Assembly: GCA_963575745.1 (NCBI GenBank)
Contig: CAUYUJ010015952.1
Location: forward strand, 91,001 to 155,000
Reading direction: 5' to 3'
DNA length: 64,000 bases
DNA from: Prorocentrum cordatum
Taxonomy: Eukaryota > Sar > Dinophyceae > Prorocentrales > Prorocentraceae
In this document: one piece after another, positions 41,136 through 51,599 of the stretch
How the letters are laid out: the number at the start of each line of letters is the position of its first letter
Numbering within the stretch: position 1 is the stretch's first letter
Made by a program: the position numbers and the translations under genes
The notes under the pieces: generated by a model
The model's input: only the letters and a program-made list of their open reading frames with translations
Databases searched by the model: none
Told to the model about the DNA's origin: nothing

Positions 41136-42000
41136 TCAGTGCGGCCATGCCGGACGGCGCGCTGGAGGCTGACAGGCAGGAGGCGCCCGACGACAGGCGC
41201 AAGGGCAGGCGGAGTGACTGCCAGCCGCATGGTCAGCCGCCTCACGTCGCGCACTCTGTCTTTCCCCCTGGGCAAGTCGTGGATGCGTGCGCGGGGCCGT
41301 ACGGTGGTGCTGCTCCGCAAAAACTGCAGGATGAGGGCACGGCAGCGCTGCATGGCGCGGGGGCTGTATGAGAGGTGCACGCGTGACCAAGGCCAGGGCG
41401 AGCAGGACCCAACCCAGGCCGACGGCGAGATCATCACCAACATGCGCGGACATGGCGCAGTGTTCCTGGCCCAGGCGGCGAAGCTCCGGCTCGCCGCCCA
41501 GGAGGCGGGACCCACGGGCGGGCTCCGGTTCCGGGCGCGGGCGCGAGCACTTCGCTTGCTGGAGAGCAACAACACGGACAAGGTCATCTGGGTTGCCAGG
41601 TGGCGTACGTGGTTTGATGCCAGCATCTTGCACACCCTCTCGCAGGCGGTTGAGGATCTCAGAGCGCGCGGCGTCACCATTGCCTCTCTGGAGCAGGAGT
41701 TGGGCGGGGCCCACCCGTGGACGCGGCCAGCAGCTCGTCGGGCTCAACGAGGACTGCAGAGAGCTGCGGTTCACGCCCAGCTCGCCCTCGCCTCCAGGAC
41801 CGCTGAGCTTCATCCAAGAGTCCGGAGGATAGCTGATCGCTGGCGGCTGAATGTCCTCCCGGGCCGTCGGGTCTTCCGCTTACTCTCGACAGTCAACTGG
41901 GTTCGGGGGCATGCGCAGCCGAGGGTGGTCGCCGCAATGCTTCGCACCTTCGCCAACTGTCGGGTGTCCGGGAGGCGCACACATGCAAGCACATTCTAGC
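41136..42000 (+). pseudogene. Coding-like remnant, possible LINE 3' region
   Basis: One + frame stays open for 286 codons. From about 41425 it has protein-like composition: MRGHGAVFLAQAAKLRLAAQ, ALRLLESNNTDKVIWVARWR, FDASILHTLSQAVEDLRARG. Near the end, VLPGRRVFRLLSTVNWVRGH and VVAAMLRTFANCRVSGRRTH resemble the segment preceding the zinc knuckle in LINE-type polyproteins (a VVAAxLRTxxNxWxTxRR pattern). The knuckle itself is not intact. The minus strand is also partly open, so certainty is limited. Confidence 0.4.
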
Positions 42001-43350
42001 GTTTGGCACTTCTGAGCCCTGGATGCAGCCGCTCCCTTTAGGACCGCCTGGCGGGCTTCATGGGCGCCCTGTGCGCGCAACCGGTGGGACAACATCGCGA
42101 AGTACTGCGCCGGGCCCCGCTAACGACTGCCACATATAAGCTCCACGGTTGGTGGCGACACCACCCTGGACCTCGTTTGGGGCCAGCCTCGATGCTCCGG
42201 GCGCTGCGGGTCCAGCTGCGCGAAGTGCTTGCGGCGGACTGGTGCGAGCACTACGACGCCGACGACGACGGGTTTTCGTGATTGCCTTTTTTTGTACAGG
42301 CCCAGTCAGTTCTTCCTCTTTTTCTCCTCCTCCTCCTCCTCCTCCTCCTCCTCCTCCTCCTCCTCCTCCTCTTCCTTCTCCCCTGCCTTCTGCTACTCGC
42401 AGTGCTGCGTTGTGGACCAGGGCCAGGCCGAGGCCAGAGCGCTCGGCGAGCGCGCGGCAGTGCCGTCGGCCACGCGGCCAGGACAGGGTCGACTCTCGCA
42501 CCCCGTGGTTGGCCGCCACTTGGCGCCAGCCACATGGCCCCTCCCCCCCCGGGGGCCCCACGCCTGGGGGGCAGGGGACCGCCACCTCTCCCCTTTCCCC
42601 TTCCCGCCCTCGTCCTGCCTCCCCCCCTTCCCCCCCTGTCTCCCTAGCTGGGGAATTGGCGATTCTCGCCGGCTGCATGCGCGCTCGGCGCACGCTCGCG
42701 GTCTTGCGCCCGCGGTCGGCCGACCCCAAAGCCCCGACGATCCGGGCTTGCCTCATTTGCCGTTTCATGACCTACGTGCCCACTGCGCCAAAAGGTGCTG
42801 GGGCGCGGCGGCACCTTTTAGCATCACCTGTTGCATCACTTTGGGATATCATTGGTTGGTGTGCGATTGCACCCAACGTACTGTAGCCTGGTCCTGCGTG
42901 TTCGACTTGCTCGCTTCTGTCTTCAGCAGAGGGGGCAGGACTTGTCCTCCCCAGCTGGCGCCTGCAGCAGGCTGTGTGCCATTTTGACTGTACCGGCCTA
43001 TTCTCGATTCGAGGCCCGGTTTAGCTCCTTCCTCTCCTTCCTCCTCCTCTTCCCTCGTGTGGCTGGTGTGTTGCTTACTTCTGGTGGGCAAGAGTTTGAA
43101 GCAACTGATGTGAAGCATAGCCGCTTTCGGCACCCACTGTACCCACTTTTCCTCCTCGTCTTCATCTTTCGTCCTCGTTTCGTTCCCCTCCCTTCTCCTC
43201 GTCTCGCCGTTGTTTTTTACTTTTGGGGCGTTGCTGTAAACATAGCCACTGGTCAGTCTTTGCCGCGTATCGCCACGGAGTGCGCGGGTTACTCGTGAAA
43301 TGTTGCGGTCGGCCGTCGTCCCCGTAAAGCGAGCGAGCTTTCAGGCGAGT
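42001..43350. other. Unassigned segment with a short (TCC)n tract
   Basis: (TCC)n at 42325-42372. Frames on both strands at 42058-42987 lack motifs. CT-rich DNA lies at 43020-43210. No gene supported. Confidence 0.4.
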
Positions 43351-43378
43351 TCATTGAGTGAAAAAAGCGTGTGCGGAC

Positions 43379-43990
43379 ATGCCATATGTAGTAAGCACCG
43401 CCAGACCGCCTAAGCGTCACAAAGCCATTGGCGAAGAGTTTCAGCACGTCGTGGACACCATCAAGCTTTGCCGAATGCGCACTAGCATCGACGGCCGCAA
43501 CGAGAAGGACGCTGAGTGCACCACAAGGGCCAGTTTCGACGACGTCGGCCCCGCGACCAACACCGTGCCGAAGGCGCTCGTGTCACTGACCGTGTTGGGC
43601 GCGTGCGCTGCTGTCGTAGGTGGCGCTTCGGACATGCGGAGGACAGCGCATGGGAGCCCCGCCCGTAGGCTGGACCAAACACGAGATCGAAATTGCCGAC
43701 GGCCGCACCAGGAGAGGCGGGGAAGCACGCCGCCCCTCCCCCGTCTTCACGGCGCCAAGGCTGGATGCGCAGGCGAAGGCGCCACCGGCCAAGCGTCCCC
43801 GCGGGCTCGCTGCCAGCCAGGCGGAGCGCGCTACCCCGAAAGAGCTGCTGCCCACAGGCCCTGTTGCGGCGGTGCCGCCAGCAGCCGCGAGGGGCCACAG
43901 GCTGATGGTGGGTGGTGGCATCGTCGGCTGCATTGGCTGCGGCGTGTACGGCTCGAGCTCGCGCAGCGGCGTGTGGGCGACCCTGAGTTA
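43379..43990 (+). CDS. Candidate coding region, unknown, frameshifted or spliced
   Basis: From the Met at 43379 the frame gives MPYVVSTARPPKRHKAIGEE and KLCRMRTSIDGRNEKDAECT and then a hydrophobic KALVSLTVLGACAAVVGG, with ordinary composition. Near 43640 the better frame changes to one giving GAPPVGWTKHEIEIADGRTR, PSPVFTAPRLDAQAKAPPAK and a stop at 43989. An intron or a frameshift would be needed to join them. The second part is Pro/Ala/Arg-rich, and the reverse strand is open as well. No family recognised. Confidence 0.3.
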
Positions 43991-44545
43991 GCCTGGCCGC
44001 AGCTCGCATGAGGTGCCGCGTTGTGGAGGCCGCCGCTGTTCGCCTCCCCGCATGCGCCTGCGTACGTCACAGGCATTCTGCCGGGCTGGCCGCGGCGCGC
44101 GCCGCCTCTGTTGCCCCTCGTGCTCCGAGGGCTGTGCCGCCGCAGCCTGCAGCGACGTTGCGGCCTGCTCAGAACATTTGCTGGGCTCGGCCACTCTTCA
44201 CGGGCGCGTGGTCTTGCCCGTGTGCGCGCTGCCTCTCGTTGTGCGCACCCGCTGGGCGCCAGCGCTTGTCACCACGTCGCCCGCCTGGGCTCGAGGGCAA
44301 AGTGCAACGCGTCAATCGAGGGCTTCCGCCATCCCGTTTGACTCTCCCCTCCGTTGCGATGCTGTGCCATGTGGTCAACTCGGATTGTCGGTGGGGACGA
44401 GTTGTTGTGCTGTGGGAGTGCAGCCGTGTCAGGGCCTAGGTAAGTTTGTATACCGACAATGCGTGATGGGCGGGGTGTGAGGGGTGGTCTCTCGCTCTTC
44501 CTTGCCTCTGCCTGCCTCGTGACGTTATGTGTAACACTGTCCCGA
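43991..44545. other. Unassigned GC-rich segment
   Basis: Frames on + are Cys/Arg/Ala-rich without motif. Confidence 0.35.
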
Positions 44546-44546
44546 T

Positions 44547-44581
44547 CACCATCATCACCACCATCATCATCATCACTACTG

Positions 44582-44629
<48 letters not shown>

Positions 44630-44818
44630 GCATCAGCATCAGCATCAGCATCATCATCATCATCACCGTCATCATCATCATCATCATCACCAACATCATC
44701 ACCACCATCATCATTGTCTCATCATCATCATCGTCATCAGTATTATCACCATCATCATCACCATCACCATCATCATTATCAACAACATCAACATCAACCT
44801 CACCACCACCATCGTCAC

Positions 44819-44866
<48 letters not shown>

Positions 44867-44923
44867 CACCATCACCATCACCATCACCATCACCATCACC
44901 ATCACCATCACCATCATCACCAA

Positions 44924-44967
<44 letters not shown>

Positions 44968-45042
44968 CCACCACCACCACCACCACCACCACCATCGTCA
45001 TCATCGTCGCCATCGTCGTGACTATCGTCATCATCTGCATTT
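44547..45042. repeat. (ATC)n/(CAC)n array
   Basis: About 500 bp of ATC units with AGC, ACC and GTC variants, including eight tandem ATCACC units near 44875-44912 and pure CAC near 44966-44990. Frames are poly-Ser, poly-His, poly-Ile, and poly-Asp on the other strand. Confidence 0.95.
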
Positions 45043-45499
45043 TCCAGCTCGTCCTCGTTCTTCCCCGGCAGGTGCAGCGGCGGTGGCGATCCCGCCGCTG
45101 GCGCGGCGTCTGAGGCCGGGCGCCGCCGCTGGCGCAGCTCCGGGTGTTCGGGGGGACTCCGAATGCGTCGCGCCCCTGGCCAGGCGGCGGCGTCCACGTG
45201 CCGCCCAGGCAGTCGTCGGTACGGTCGAAACGGGGTCGGTGCGGTGCGTTCGAAGCGGGGCGCTCTCGTCGGTACGATGGGAACGACGGCCAGAGAGTAC
45301 GTCTGGGGACGAAGACCGACAGACTGGTTCCTGTCTGCCAGGGAGCTGGGTGCGCTCGATGCGGCTGGCTGGGGCGAGAGCTGGACACATGTTTCCCCCG
45401 GTATTTTCCCGGCCCTCGGCCCTGCTATGGCCAGGCACGCCGAGCTTCCGCGTGCGCATCCAGCGCGTGGTCTCTGGATGTTCACATGTGAATTTGGTC
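45043..45499. other. Unassigned GC-rich segment
   Basis: Small internal duplications (CGCCGCTGGCGC at 45098 and 45124; CGGTACG words at 45218 and 45275). The + and - frames are both open; neither shows a motif. Confidence 0.35.
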
Positions 45500-45509
45500 A
45501 TGTGTTCTT

Positions 45510-45764
45510 CCAGCTTCCGGGCATCTCGAGTGGGACTCGCTGTCGGTGTCGCCGCGGACGTTGTTCATTGGAGAATCGACGCTTGCAGAAGCAGCGCCTG
45601 CACAGCATGTGCTGTTTGGGCACTGTGGGGGTCGGGAAAGGGGGTGCGAAAACTGCTTCGTGCAGCTGGTTGCAGCTCGGCCGCCAGGAATCATCCTCGA
45701 TGCACGGCCGCCTCTGGCGCCAGGAGGCGCCGGGAAGACCCGGTGCGTGCATCTGATTCGCTGA
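45510..45764 (+). CDS. Candidate exon with P-loop-like end
   Basis: A + frame with ordinary composition: HLEWDSLSVSPRTLFIGEST, AAPAQHVLFGHCGGRE and CENCFVQLVAARPPGIILDA. It then reaches APGGAGKTRCVHLIR before a stop at 45762-45764. GGAGKT resembles part of a Walker A loop but lacks the upstream Gly-x4 spacing in full. Boundaries are uncertain and no helicase motifs follow. Low confidence in any function. Confidence 0.3.
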   Translation, partial: PASGHLEWDSLSVSPRTLFIGESTLAEAAPAQHVLFGHCGGRERGCENCFVQLVAARPPGIILDARPPLAPGGAGKTRCVHLIR

Positions 45765-45795
45765 CACCCCCTTTGCTAACCTCCCCTGTCGTCCG

Positions 45796-46072
45796 CCTCG
45801 AGAAGCGCTCTCGGTCACCCCCCTCCTCGGCCTCCTCCTCTGCCCTCCTGCGCCTCTGGGGAGCCTGTGAGAACGCGAGAACGTTCTTGGACGTTTCTGG
45901 GCCTCCCGGGGCGGCGTCGTTGTGACAACAGCCAGGTTCCATAGGAGACTCTGACCCAAACACGCCCCTGGACACCTCCAGGGATGGGTTTCTGGGGCCG
46001 GCGGGTGCCGCCTCGCGAAGCGCTCTCGGCCCTGCTCCTCGGCCTCCTCCTCGCCCTCCTGCGCCTCCCAGT
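45796..46072 (+). repeat. Spaced duplication of a 65-bp unit
   Basis: CCTCGAGAAGCGCTCTCGG at 45797 and CCTCGCGAAGCGCTCTCGG at 46011 each lead into CCTCGGCCTCCTCCTC, GCCCTCCTGCGCCTC. The segment between them is unique. Confidence 0.7.
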
Positions 46073-46143
46073 GCGAGCATGAGCGAGCCCAGGCGTGCGC
46101 GAGCATGTCAGCATGCCTGCGCGCACGGACATGGTGGGGATGA

Positions 46144-46227
46144 TAGGGGGCCACATGCGAACCCTACCCCCACCCTCCCCCTCAGAAGTCGTGGGGGGTA
46201 GGGGAAGGGTTCGCATGTGGCCCCCTA
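46144..46227. mobile_element. 84-bp palindromic element with 5-bp target duplication
   Basis: The first 22 bases (TAGGGGGCCACATGCGAACC plus CT) are perfectly inverted at 46206-46227. The inner arms (CCCCCACC and GGGGGGTAGGGG) pair as well, so almost the whole element folds into one hairpin. It is flanked by an exact 5-bp repeat GATGA at 46139-46143 and 46228-46232. It has no coding capacity and appears once in the window, but termini plus duplication are strong evidence for insertion. Confidence 0.85.
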
Positions 46228-46395
46228 GATGAGGGTCTGTCCGCACTGAGGCGCGCCAACCTGCAAGCACGGCAGCGCGCCGGCATGCGTGCGCAGGGCG
46301 AGAGCGAAGGAGGGGCAGATCGCTGGTGGGCGGTGCCGTGGCCTCCCGAGGTGCGTCTCGCCGTTCGGGCTCCTCGGCGGCGGCCTCCTCGGATG

Positions 46396-46520
46396 CCCTC
46401 GGCGCGAGCAGCTTCCCCGCGTTCGAGCCGCCGCAGGTGAAGTACAAGAAGAAGGCCTTCTGCCCCGTATGCGAGAAGCGCGTGGTGGCGGGCGAGACTG
46501 AGGAGATGAGGCTCAAGGGA
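46396..46520 (+). CDS. Candidate exon, CXXC-containing protein (left part)
   Basis: A + frame gives SDALGASSFPAFEPPQVKYK, KKAFCPVCEKRVVAGETEEM and RLKG, with a CPVC pair that could be half of a zinc site. Composition is unlike the repetitive frames nearby. The GTTTACTAAAC repeat starts 14 bp later, so the repeat probably lies in an intron between this and the next candidate exon. Donor and acceptor phases could not be reconciled with confidence. Confidence 0.45.
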
Positions 46521-46533
46521 GGAAGAACCACCC

Positions 46534-46680
46534 GGACCGGACAATCGGCGTTTACTAGACGGCCCTGGGCGTTTACTAAACAGCCCTACCCCGTTAAATT
46601 CCTTCTTTGGGCGCGTTTACTAAACGACTTCGCATGTCGGGGTGTTGATTATGGGGGTGGATTTTTGACCTCTAGAGGCA
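46534..46680 (+). repeat. GTTTACTAAAC repeat, copy B
   Basis: Counterpart of 988-1134. The word GCGTTTACT.A.AC appears three times (46548, 46569, 46611) at 21- and 42-base steps. It separates two exon-like stretches, so here it appears to be intronic. Confidence 0.78.
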
Positions 46681-46692
46681 TTCTTGCGATAG

Positions 46693-46828
46693 GTTGTGGC
46701 GCAAGTACATGCGCCTCAGCGACTTGCACTGCCCGCTCTTCAGGCACGTCTGGGTGAAGGCGCGGGAGGGGCCGGAGGAGGCACATCACCTCTGGCAGAA
46801 CACCCCGCGGCTGAAAGGCAGGTCCTGA
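46693..46828 (+). CDS. Candidate exon, right part
   Basis: After GCGATAG, a possible acceptor, the frame from 46694 reads LWRKYMRLSDLHCPLFRHVW, VKAREGPEEAHHLWQN and TPRLKGRS then a stop at 46826-46828. The many aromatic and charged residues look like real protein. It may be the last exon of the gene whose earlier exon is at 46396-46520. Not assigned to a family. Confidence 0.45.
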
Positions 46829-47064
46829 GAGCTCGACCGCCCGCTGAGAGTGCGCTCTAGCATGCTCCTGTAGACATGTACCCTCTTATTTCTCCTCGCC
46901 CGCTTCCTCGGTGTCGTCCTTGTCGTCCTTCTTCTCCTACATGTTCGTTGCGTCGCCCGTCTGCCGAACCTGACTCGAGCGGTCTCAAAGAAACTATGGA
47001 TTCGATTTGTGTCGGGGATTTGTTTTCTGGCGATTTGTGGGGCCAAGAGGGCCAAGTGGGCCAG

Positions 47065-47245
47065 GCGGACAGCGACGACGACGAGGGCGACGAGGCAACG
47101 AGGACGAGGGGGAGGACAGCGACGACGACGACGACGACGACGAGGACGAGGACGAGGACGAGGACAGCGACGACGACGACGACGACGACGACGACCAGGG
47201 CGATGAGGACGAGGGGGAGGATGAAGAAGACGACGAGGGGGCGCA
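47065..47245. repeat. (GAC)n/(GAG) microsatellite in left arm
   Basis: GACGAC and GAGGAC units with the word GACGAGGGGGAGGA at both ends. The right arm has a shorter version at about 53530-53570, so the tract changed length after the duplication. Confidence 0.9.
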
Positions 47246-47774
47246 GGGCCAGCACCCCCAGGCGGTCCTATCGGCCCAAGCCGGGAGCAAGGGCAGAAGG
47301 GAGAAACGCATCGGAGTCACATTGGAGCAATGTTGACACAATCTTGGGGTCAACTAGGGTGAAGTCGGGCCTGAACATACAAACTAGGCCCGACATGCAA
47401 ACTAGGGTGAAAGGGGTCATCTTGGGGCAATCTCGAAGTCGTCTCGGGCTCATGGGGTCGTCCTGGGGTCACGCGGCAGTCTTAGTTCGGTCGGGAGACA
47501 ATGGGTTCGTCTCGGTGTTCTCTTCGGGCCGCAGGGTCGCTCTGGGGTCGTATTGGGGCCATTGCTTAGCAGGGGTGGGTATCGTGGGGCGACAGGGGTA
47601 ATCTTGTGATCCTTTCAACATTGATTTTGGGCTTATCTTGGAATCATCTTTCCGTTGCTGCCTCTCTCGTTGCTGTTGCTACAGGTGTTGCTGTTGCTGC
47701 TGGCCCCCTGGTGCCTGGCGCTGTTGCTGCTGTGTGTGCCGTCCCAGACCTCCGACGGCTCAGCTTGTCGAGTT

Positions 47775-48300
47775 GCCTGTCTTGTGTTAAATTTGTGCGT
47801 GGAGCCATCTTGGGGCACTCTTGGGGCCTTCCTGGGCCCTCTTGGGGCCCTGCGGGGGCCCTCTGAGGGGACACCAGGAGGGCCCGACATTTGACACAAC
47901 TTTAACACAAACCGCCTCCTTGGAGAGCGTTTTGTGTTATCATTGTGTTAATTTCGGGCCCTCTTGGAGCCATCTTGGGGCCCTCTTGGGACCGGCGGGA
48001 GCCCTCGGAAAACACAACTTTAACACAAACCACCTTATTAGAGGGTGTCGTGTGTTAAATGTGTGTTAAGTATCGCGCCCTCTTGGAGCCATTTTGGGGC
48101 CCCCCTGGGCCCTCTTGGGGCCCTGCGGGAGCCCTCTGAGGGCCCTAAGAGGCCTCCAAAAGGGCCCGATATTTCCTGCACATAAAAAAAAAACGCCTCC
48201 CTGCCCTACTTGGGCCCTCCTGGGCCCTCTTAGGGCCCTGCGGGAGCCCTCTGAGGTCCCTAAGGGGCCCCCCAAAGAGACCGACATTTAACCGAATTCA
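47775..48300 (+). repeat. Tandem array of about 120-170 bp units in left arm
   Basis: Each unit has a GTGTTAAATTTGTG-like part, a GGGCCCTCTTGGAGCCATCT-like part, CCCTGCGGGAGCCCTCTGAG, and a TTAACACAAACCGCCTCC-like part. The TTAACACAAAC words near 47895 and 48017 flank units of unequal length, showing expansion and loss. Confidence 0.85.
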
Positions 48301-49099
48301 TCACACACACACACACCGCCTCCCTATTGGAGAGCGCCTTGTGGTAAAGTTGTGTGAAATTTCGGTTCCACTTGGTGCCATCTTGGGGCTGTCTAAGAGG
48401 GCCCTTGGTCGCCCAAAGAACGATCCAATATGCCCAAGATGGCATCAAGACGGCCCACGCGGGCCCCAAGAACACTTATTCGGTTTCGCAACGATATGCG
48501 TGACTTCGCCCTCGCGTTTGCATTGAAGAGCATTCGCTTCCACAACAATCAATGTGCAAAAACACGTCTTGAAAGCCCCAGAATTACACAATCCATTTTC
48601 GTTCAACTGCATGGTTTTTGTCGTAGTATAACAACTACAATATCGTTATGACACAGCAACCACACATGTTTGAGCAACCGCCAATGTAGAAATAATTGCC
48701 CTGCGTATGCTTACGTCCGTGTTCGAGTTAATGTCCGGTGTTGGACGCACTTGAAATTCCTCGCCTCGGGCGGCCTCTACGGGGCCTCTTGGGGGCCTGC
48801 TGGGGCCTGGGTGACCTGGGGACCTCCCGAGGCCCTCTTGGAGCTTGATTGGGCGGCTCCATGACGGCTTGGGGGGGGCCAGGAAAGAGGGGTGGACCTC
48901 TTGGAGATGCGGACGCGGAGCAGGGTGCAGCTTCTTCGGGCCTGATGGGGGCCTCTCGGGCGCCTCTTGAGGTATGGTTGCGTTTCTTGTTGTTGTTGCT
49001 GCTGCTGTTGTTGCAGTCGCTGTAGTCGTTGTAGTCGTTGCGGTTGCTGTTATTGTAGTCGTTGTAGTTGTAGCTGTTGTCTTAGTTGCTGGTGTAGTC

Positions 49100-49710
<611 letters not shown>

Positions 49711-49859
49711 ATTCTCACTTCTGAAGAATAGTTATTGTTGCTCCGTCCCTCCGGCAACCAGTGTCGTTTTTTCCATCCACTTACTTTAGTGCTTCCCGCG
49801 GTGCTCGCATCCTGTTTTTTTTTATCAGGGAAAGTCACTAGGCTCAAACCGGGCCCCTG

Positions 49860-50130
49860 GCCCCCGGTTTACAACAACAGCAGCAACAACCACAACGGCT
49901 CCCACCTGATACTTCCTCACAATATATTCCCAAATCGTGCTCTCGCGCGGGACTTCCCCACAATTCATGTACGCATCGCGCTCTCGCGTTGGATTTCCTT
50001 GCAATTTATTCAGACGATGCGCCCTCAGCGCTCAGGAATCACGCTCTCGCTTTGTCTTTTTTCATGAATTATTTGGGAATCGCGCTATCGCTCGAGACTC
50101 CCTCGCGATTCATGTAGGACCCACGCTTCA
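49860..50130 (+). repeat. Degenerate CGCTCTCGC/CACAATTCAT repeat
   Basis: Units of about 45-55 bp with TCGCGCTCTCGCG, a GGACTTCC or GGATTTCC word and a CAATTCATG or CAATTTATT word, at about 49936, 49976, 50040 and 50075. A related, more diverged series lies at 50860-51250. Confidence 0.65.
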
Positions 50131-50460
50131 GCCACCCGCCTGCTCGACCTCGTCGCCAGGGCCCGCCTTCCCGACCTGCCCGCTATGGGTCTGCCCACCC
50201 GATCTCTCCGTCTGGTTCTACCACTTGTTTTCTGCTCATTGCCCCCGTCCTGCTAATTTCTCTCGTGCTCCATTCTTCTCCCTCACCCTTCCACCCGTCC
50301 TCTCTTCCCTTGTTTTAGGGGCTCCACTAAATGCACGTGGCAGGTAAGGAAGATATAACCCCACTGGGGTACGATCGAAGACGACGAGGGCGGGTACCGA
50401 GGGGTTGGGATATACGTATTGATTGACACGTGAGCAGATAGGAGCAAACAGTCTAAACAT
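50131..50460. other. Unassigned part of the central spacer
   Basis: CT-rich left half, AT-richer right half with GGTAAGGAAG at 50342, which could be a donor. No coding motif on either strand. Confidence 0.3.
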
Positions 50461-50465
50461 GATTG

Positions 50466-50482
50466 TTCTCGTTGTTGTTGCT

Positions 50483-50543
<61 letters not shown>

Positions 50544-50747
50544 TGGTTGTTGTTTTGGTTGTTGTTTTGGTTGTTGTGGCTGGTTGTTTTTTTGATTTGT
50601 TGTTGTTGTCGTTGTTGTTGTCGCTATTGCTGTTTGTTTGGTTAATGTGTTTGCTCGTATTGTTGTTTTTGTTGTTGTTGTCGTTGCTGCTGTTGTGGTT
50701 GGCTGTTGTTGGCAGTTGTTGTTATTGTCGTCGTTGTTGTCGTTGTC

Positions 50748-50784
<37 letters not shown>

Positions 50785-50825
50785 TTGTTGTCGTCGTCGT
50801 CGTCGTCGTTGTTGCTGGAATTCAA
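50466..50825. repeat. (TTG)n with TTTTGG and GTC variants
   Basis: TTG units, a GTTGTTTTGG block repeated three times near 50540-50570, then mixed TTG/GTC units to 50820. The opposite strand is poly-Gln/Asn. Confidence 0.93.
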
Positions 50826-50859
50826 TTCATAAACAGTTGTAGTTGTTGGACACCCTGAC

Positions 50860-51250
50860 TGCGCTTACGCGCTCTCGCCGAGGCGCCGGCTGCGGTTCCT
50901 TTAAAAATTCGGCTCGTGCTCAGGCGTTTCGGGGGTGCGCCCAAACCGGCCCCCCAACAACAACAACGCTCCGGCCCGATATTTCCTCCTGTCTCTTTCG
51001 GGGCCGGGGCGCGTGCTCGCCCCCCGGAGCCGACTTTCCAACACAATCGGCGCTGCCGCTCGATATCTCCATGCTTTTTACCTCAGGCAACGGCGCTCCC
51101 GCCTCAGGACCCCCTACAAACAACGACGTTCCCGCTCGATACTTCCTCCGCCTTTATTCAAGACTCCCAGGAGGCCCTGAGGCTTCCCTAGTTCCTGTCG
51201 AAACTTCATTATGGAACATTTGTCAAGCAATTGTTCTTGCTGGCCCCCCA
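50860..51250 (+). repeat. Degenerate CCCGCTCGATA-type repeat
   Basis: Words such as CCGGCCCGATATTTCCTCC (50971), GCCGCTCGATATCTCCATG (51054) and CCCGCTCGATACTTCCTCC (51131), each followed some 30-40 bp later by CCCC.GG or CAGG and CAACAA words, give an irregular 75-85 bp period. Confidence 0.65.
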
Positions 51251-51296
51251 AACATGCGATGAATTATTTAGCGCCTAGCAAGCTATGAGGTGCGCA

Positions 51297-51456
51297 TTTT
51301 GTGGGGCGGAGTCGACATGGTGTAACCTACATGGTGCAATGCATGTTTTGGTATGTGTGTGGTGCAATGTACGTGGGGCAATCTATGTGGTGCAAAATTT
51401 ATGGTGCGCAACTTACGTGGTACAATCACTCTGGTGCAATATATGTAGTGTCACAT
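51297..51456 (+). repeat. GTGCAATC-type array in the central spacer
   Basis: About eleven units around ACATGGTGCAATG and CTATGTGGTGCAA, same word family as the arrays at 25-28 kb. Confidence 0.8.
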
Positions 51457-51599
51457 GTGTTTTTGTTTGATTGCGTGCGCGTCTACCTTTGATATTGCGC
51501 TATATTCCACGACAAAGAACGGCAACAACAAACGACAACAACAACGATAAGAGCAAAAGGAACACCACCACCAACAAACAAAAACAGCAACGTCAGCAA

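Larger units (their letters stand above)
46990..49080 (+). repeat. Left arm of large inverted repeat
   Basis: About 2.1 kb that is repeated in reverse at 51600-53640. Order from the outside: AGAAACT.TGG; GGGGCCAAG.GGGCCAAGTGG; a GAC/GAG microsatellite (47070-47240); GAGCAAGGGCAGAAGG; ACACAATCTTGGGGTCAACT; TCTCGGTGTTCTCTTCGGGC; TCTCTCGTTGCTGTTGCTAC; a GGTGCCTGGCGCTGTTGCTG word; a tandem array; then CGATCCAATATGCCCAAGAT and its extension at 48421-48475, where 54 of 55 bases match the other arm; then a part with GCTTACGTCCGTGTTCG and CTGGGGCCTGGGTGACC; ending in GTT-rich repeats. Confidence 0.9.

Noticed and set aside
44436-45485. 349-codon minus-strand frame with a poly-Asp domain
   Set aside because: Half of it is translated (ATC)n. 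The rest overlaps equally open + frames and shows no motif.
45735-45755. GGAGKT as a Walker A motif proving an ATPase
   Set aside because: Only part of the loop matches and no Walker B or helicase motif follows in any frame.
48080-48095. GGAGCCATTTTGGGG as a leader fragment
   Set aside because: It is a variant of the GGAGCCATCTTGGGG word of the tandem array.
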